64,000 nucleotides of DNA, taken from Streptomyces sp. NRRL S-337 (GTDB lineage: Bacteria > Actinomycetota > Actinomycetes > Streptomycetales > Streptomycetaceae). The stretch's first letter is position 1. Each line of letters starts with the position of its first letter. A program made the translations under genes and the position numbers. Below the pieces are notes generated by a model, which saw nothing but the letters and a program-made list of their open reading frames with translations, did no database searches and was not told the origin of the DNA. This document shows, piece after piece, positions 62,307 to 64,000 of the stretch. Location: assembly GCF_000720175.1 (NCBI RefSeq), contig NZ_JOIX01000017.1, positions 62,001-126,000 of the forward strand. Direction: 5' to 3'.

Positions 62307-63692
62307 TCACCGTCCGGCCTGCCGCTCTTTCTGCTGCCGGCGGTCGTCGCGTGACGGCGCGCGGCGGACCGCACCGACCCGGTGCCGGGACGTCTTCCCC
62401 GTCTCCGTCACCGGCCGGTCGTACCGCAGGTCGTCGAAGAGCCGGGCCGACCTCCTGGCGTCCCACTTCAGGACGTTGCCCTTGGGCGTGGGGACACCGA
62501 TACCGGACACGGGCACGTTGATCTGCTTGCCGTGTCCGCCCGTGACGTTCTGCACGGCGCGGAACATCCTGCTGAGATCGGGCAGGCTCATATCCTTGTC
62601 GACGATGAGCGTGTCGAGCCCGGCCTGCACGGCCGGACCGATCTTCAGCGGGTCGAAGAGGGTGTCGGGCCGGGCGGCCTGGTGGGCGAGGGTCGACAGG
62701 AACTTCTGCTGGTTCCTCGACCGGCCCAGGTCGCCCTCCTTCTCCTGGTGCCGTTCGCGGACGAAGGCTAGCGCCTGCTTGCCGTTCAGGGTCTGACAGC
62801 CTTTGCGCAGATCGGCGCCTGACTTCTCGTCCTTGATGTCCCGGTCCAGGCACATCCGAACGCCACCGATGGCGTCGACGATGTTCACGAACCCGGCGAA
62901 GCCGATCTCCGCATAGTGGTCGATGCGCAGCCCGGTGTTCTTCTCGACGGTGTGCACAAGCAGTTCGGGGCCGCCGTAAGAGAAGGCGGCGTTCAGCTTG
63001 TCCCCCTCGGGCCGCTTGGTCTTGCCCGTCGACGTGTCGAGGCGGCCGGGCACGGTGATCCAGGAGTCGCGCGGCAGGCTGACCATGCTGGTTCCGTGGG
63101 CCCCGGTGTGCAGCAACATCATCGAGTCGGTGCGCCGCCCGCCGCCCCCGCCGGCGTGCAGGTCTTTCACGTCGCCCTCGGAGAGCCCGTCGCGGCTGTC
63201 GGAGCCCACGATCAGGTAGTTGGTGCCCTCGCCGGGCGGCGGACGGTCCCCGTACGCGCCGAGGTCGACATCACGTTGGAGTCGGGTCTCGGCCCAGCCG
63301 TACGTGCCGCCCGCCGCGACAACCACAACGGCCAGCAGGACGAGCGCCGCCCGACGCAGCCTCCTGCGCTTCTTCGGCTGCCGGGCGTGGGCGCGCCGGG
63401 GCCCGTAGCGCGAGCTGGGGCGTTCGGCGAACCGCTCACGCGCGGCGGTGTCTTCCGGGGTCGCGTACGGGACCTGGCCGGCGTACGGCCCCGGATCGGC
63501 GGACAGGTCCGGATCGGCGTACATCTCCGGATCGGCGTACGGTCCCCGCCCGCCCCCCGGCTCCGGGCGCCACAGCTCGCCCGTCACACGCACCGGCCCC
63601 CGACGCACGGGACGACTCCCGGCGTCACCGTACCGGCCCTGCTCCCCTGTGGGTGTGGTGCGTCCGGCCCGCTGGTCAAGCGGGTCTGTCAT
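62307..63692 (-). CDS. LytR-CpsA-Psr (LCP) family protein
   Basis: 461 residues: a Tyr/Pro/Asp-rich cytosolic N-terminus, one membrane segment (RRAALVLLAVVVVAAGGTYG) and the LCP domain with GTNYLIVGSDSRDGLSEGDV, RTDSMMLLHTGAHGTSMVSL, PRDSWITVPG, LNAAFSYGGPELLVHTVEK, and the two conserved regions DHYAEIGFAGFVNIVDAIGG and KQALAFVRERH. LCP proteins transfer anionic polymers to peptidoglycan at the outer membrane face. ATG 63692 has GGGAG seven bases upstream. A glycosyltransferase gene lies upstream on the same strand. Confidence 0.92.
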   Translation of the reverse strand: MTDPLDQRAGRTTPTGEQGRYGDAGSRPVRRGPVRVTGELWRPEPGGGRGPYADPEMYADPDLSADPGPYAGQVPYATPEDTAARERFAERPSSRYGPRRAHARQPKKRRRLRRAALVLLAVVVVAAGGTYGWAETRLQRDVDLGAYGDRPPPGEGTNYLIVGSDSRDGLSEGDVKDLHAGGGGGRRTDSMMLLHTGAHGTSMVSLPRDSWITVPGRLDTSTGKTKRPEGDKLNAAFSYGGPELLVHTVEKNTGLRIDHYAEIGFAGFVNIVDAIGGVRMCLDRDIKDEKSGADLRKGCQTLNGKQALAFVRERHQEKEGDLGRSRNQQKFLSTLAHQAARPDTLFDPLKIGPAVQAGLDTLIVDKDMSLPDLSRMFRAVQNVTGGHGKQINVPVSGIGVPTPKGNVLKWDARRSARLFDDLRYDRPVTETGKTSRHRVGAVRRAPSRDDRRQQKERQAGR

Positions 63693-63745
63693 GGTCAACT
63701 CCCTTGGTCATGTCCGAGGTCCGACTCGCGCGGCCGCTCACCGGT

Positions 63746-63808
63746 TCCCCTCGTCCCCTCGTCCCCTCGTCCCCTCGTCCCCTCGTCCCCTCCGCCCCCT
63801 CCGTCCCC
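63746..63808. repeat. 8-bp tandem repeat (TCCCCTCG x5, then degenerate)
   Basis: Five exact TCCCCTCG units (63746-63785) followed by degenerate copies, filling the spacer between the LCP start and the upstream glycosyltransferase stop. Confidence 0.9.
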
Positions 63809-64000
63809 TCACTGCGACGACAGGGTCCGCCGCGGGGGCAGCTCCTCAAGAGGATCTCCGGACGTCCCTGCGGACGGTGCTTCCAGCAGATACGGGTCGG
63901 CGGTTCCGGTGCGCTTCATGCTGTGCCACTTCAGGCGGGTGCCGAGCAGCGCCGTGGTCACGGAGTGGATGACCACCAGGTACATCAACTGCCGGTAGAC
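63809..64000 (-). CDS. Glycosyltransferase (GT2-like), C-terminal part
   Basis: The last 63 residues of a protein running off the window: VYRQLMYLVVIHSVTTALLG then TRLKWHSMKRTGTADPYLLE, and a stop at 63809. The membrane segment followed by LKWHxMxRTG is typical of the C-terminus of membrane GT2 enzymes paired with LCP proteins in Streptomyces. Confidence 0.6.
   Translation of the reverse strand, partial: VYRQLMYLVVIHSVTTALLGTRLKWHSMKRTGTADPYLLEAPSAGTSGDPLEELPPRRTLSSQ

Noticed and set aside
1..64000. CRISPR array, tRNA or rRNA genes
   Set aside because: No spaced direct repeats of 28-37 bp, no cloverleaf with a 3' acceptor, and no conserved rRNA segment seen by eye.

Overview
The window is very GC-rich, with GTG/TTG starts, AGGAGG-type ribosome sites and gene families typical of Streptomyces (YcnI, LCP proteins, ECF sigma factors, tandem-GNAT proteins, TetR/DUF1772 pairs). 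It looks like an accessory, arm-type chromosomal region: intact operons alternate with remnants of at least eight insertion sequences (ISL3, IS982, IS5, IS701, IS1380) and many truncated or frameshifted genes. I see no rRNA, tRNA, CRISPR array, phage module or origin.

Layout. 1-2.3 kb: partial GNAT, a frameshifted MDR oxidoreductase, and an ISL3/IS982 junction. 2.3-5.5 kb: a ClpC/ClpB-type AAA+ ATPase, divergent from a PsiE-like membrane protein. 5.6-11.6 kb: six colinear minus-strand genes that look like a copper-handling cluster (ECF sigma factor, YcnI, a His/Met-rich PepSY protein, and three paralogous His/Met-rich membrane proteins of a family I do not recognise). 11.8-19.1 kb: MFS transporter, GH88-like protein, acyl-CoA dehydrogenase, double-domain CoA-transferase and acyl-CoA ligase, probably one acyl-CoA pathway. 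19.1-21.5 kb: a metal-type ABC importer. 21.5-29 kb: broken genes and IS5 remnants around an SDR (with a MerR-type operator but no MerR gene), a tandem GNAT, an HSL-family hydrolase and an MDR reductase. 29-35.2 kb: a five-gene, translationally coupled glycosyltransferase/P-loop operon facing an XRE regulator coupled to a peptide deformylase. 35.2-38.6 kb: IS701 and ISL3 remnants. 38.9-40.8 kb: a cyclodipeptide synthase and a close CYP121-type P450, predicting cyclo(Tyr-Tyr) and mycocyclosin-like chemistry. 41.5-46.8 kb: a DUF1963-like protein, a secreted protein, an XRE regulator with an amber stop, and IS1380. 46.9-54.3 kb: two DJ-1/PfpI proteins, a GlxA-type regulator, a run of small DUF membrane proteins, and a TetR/DUF1772 pair whose TetR carries an internal deletion. 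54-61 kb: mostly decayed sequence with HAD, VOC, GNAT and secreted-protein genes. 61.5-64 kb: a DUF4142 protein, an LCP-family protein and the C-terminus of a glycosyltransferase.

Many of the frameshifts (1.27, 1.34, 8.66, 46.6, 51.08 and 61.88 kb) lie in or beside short homopolymers. They may be sequencing or assembly errors rather than real pseudogenisation, whereas the in-frame amber codons, the TetR deletion and the IS truncations look genuine.
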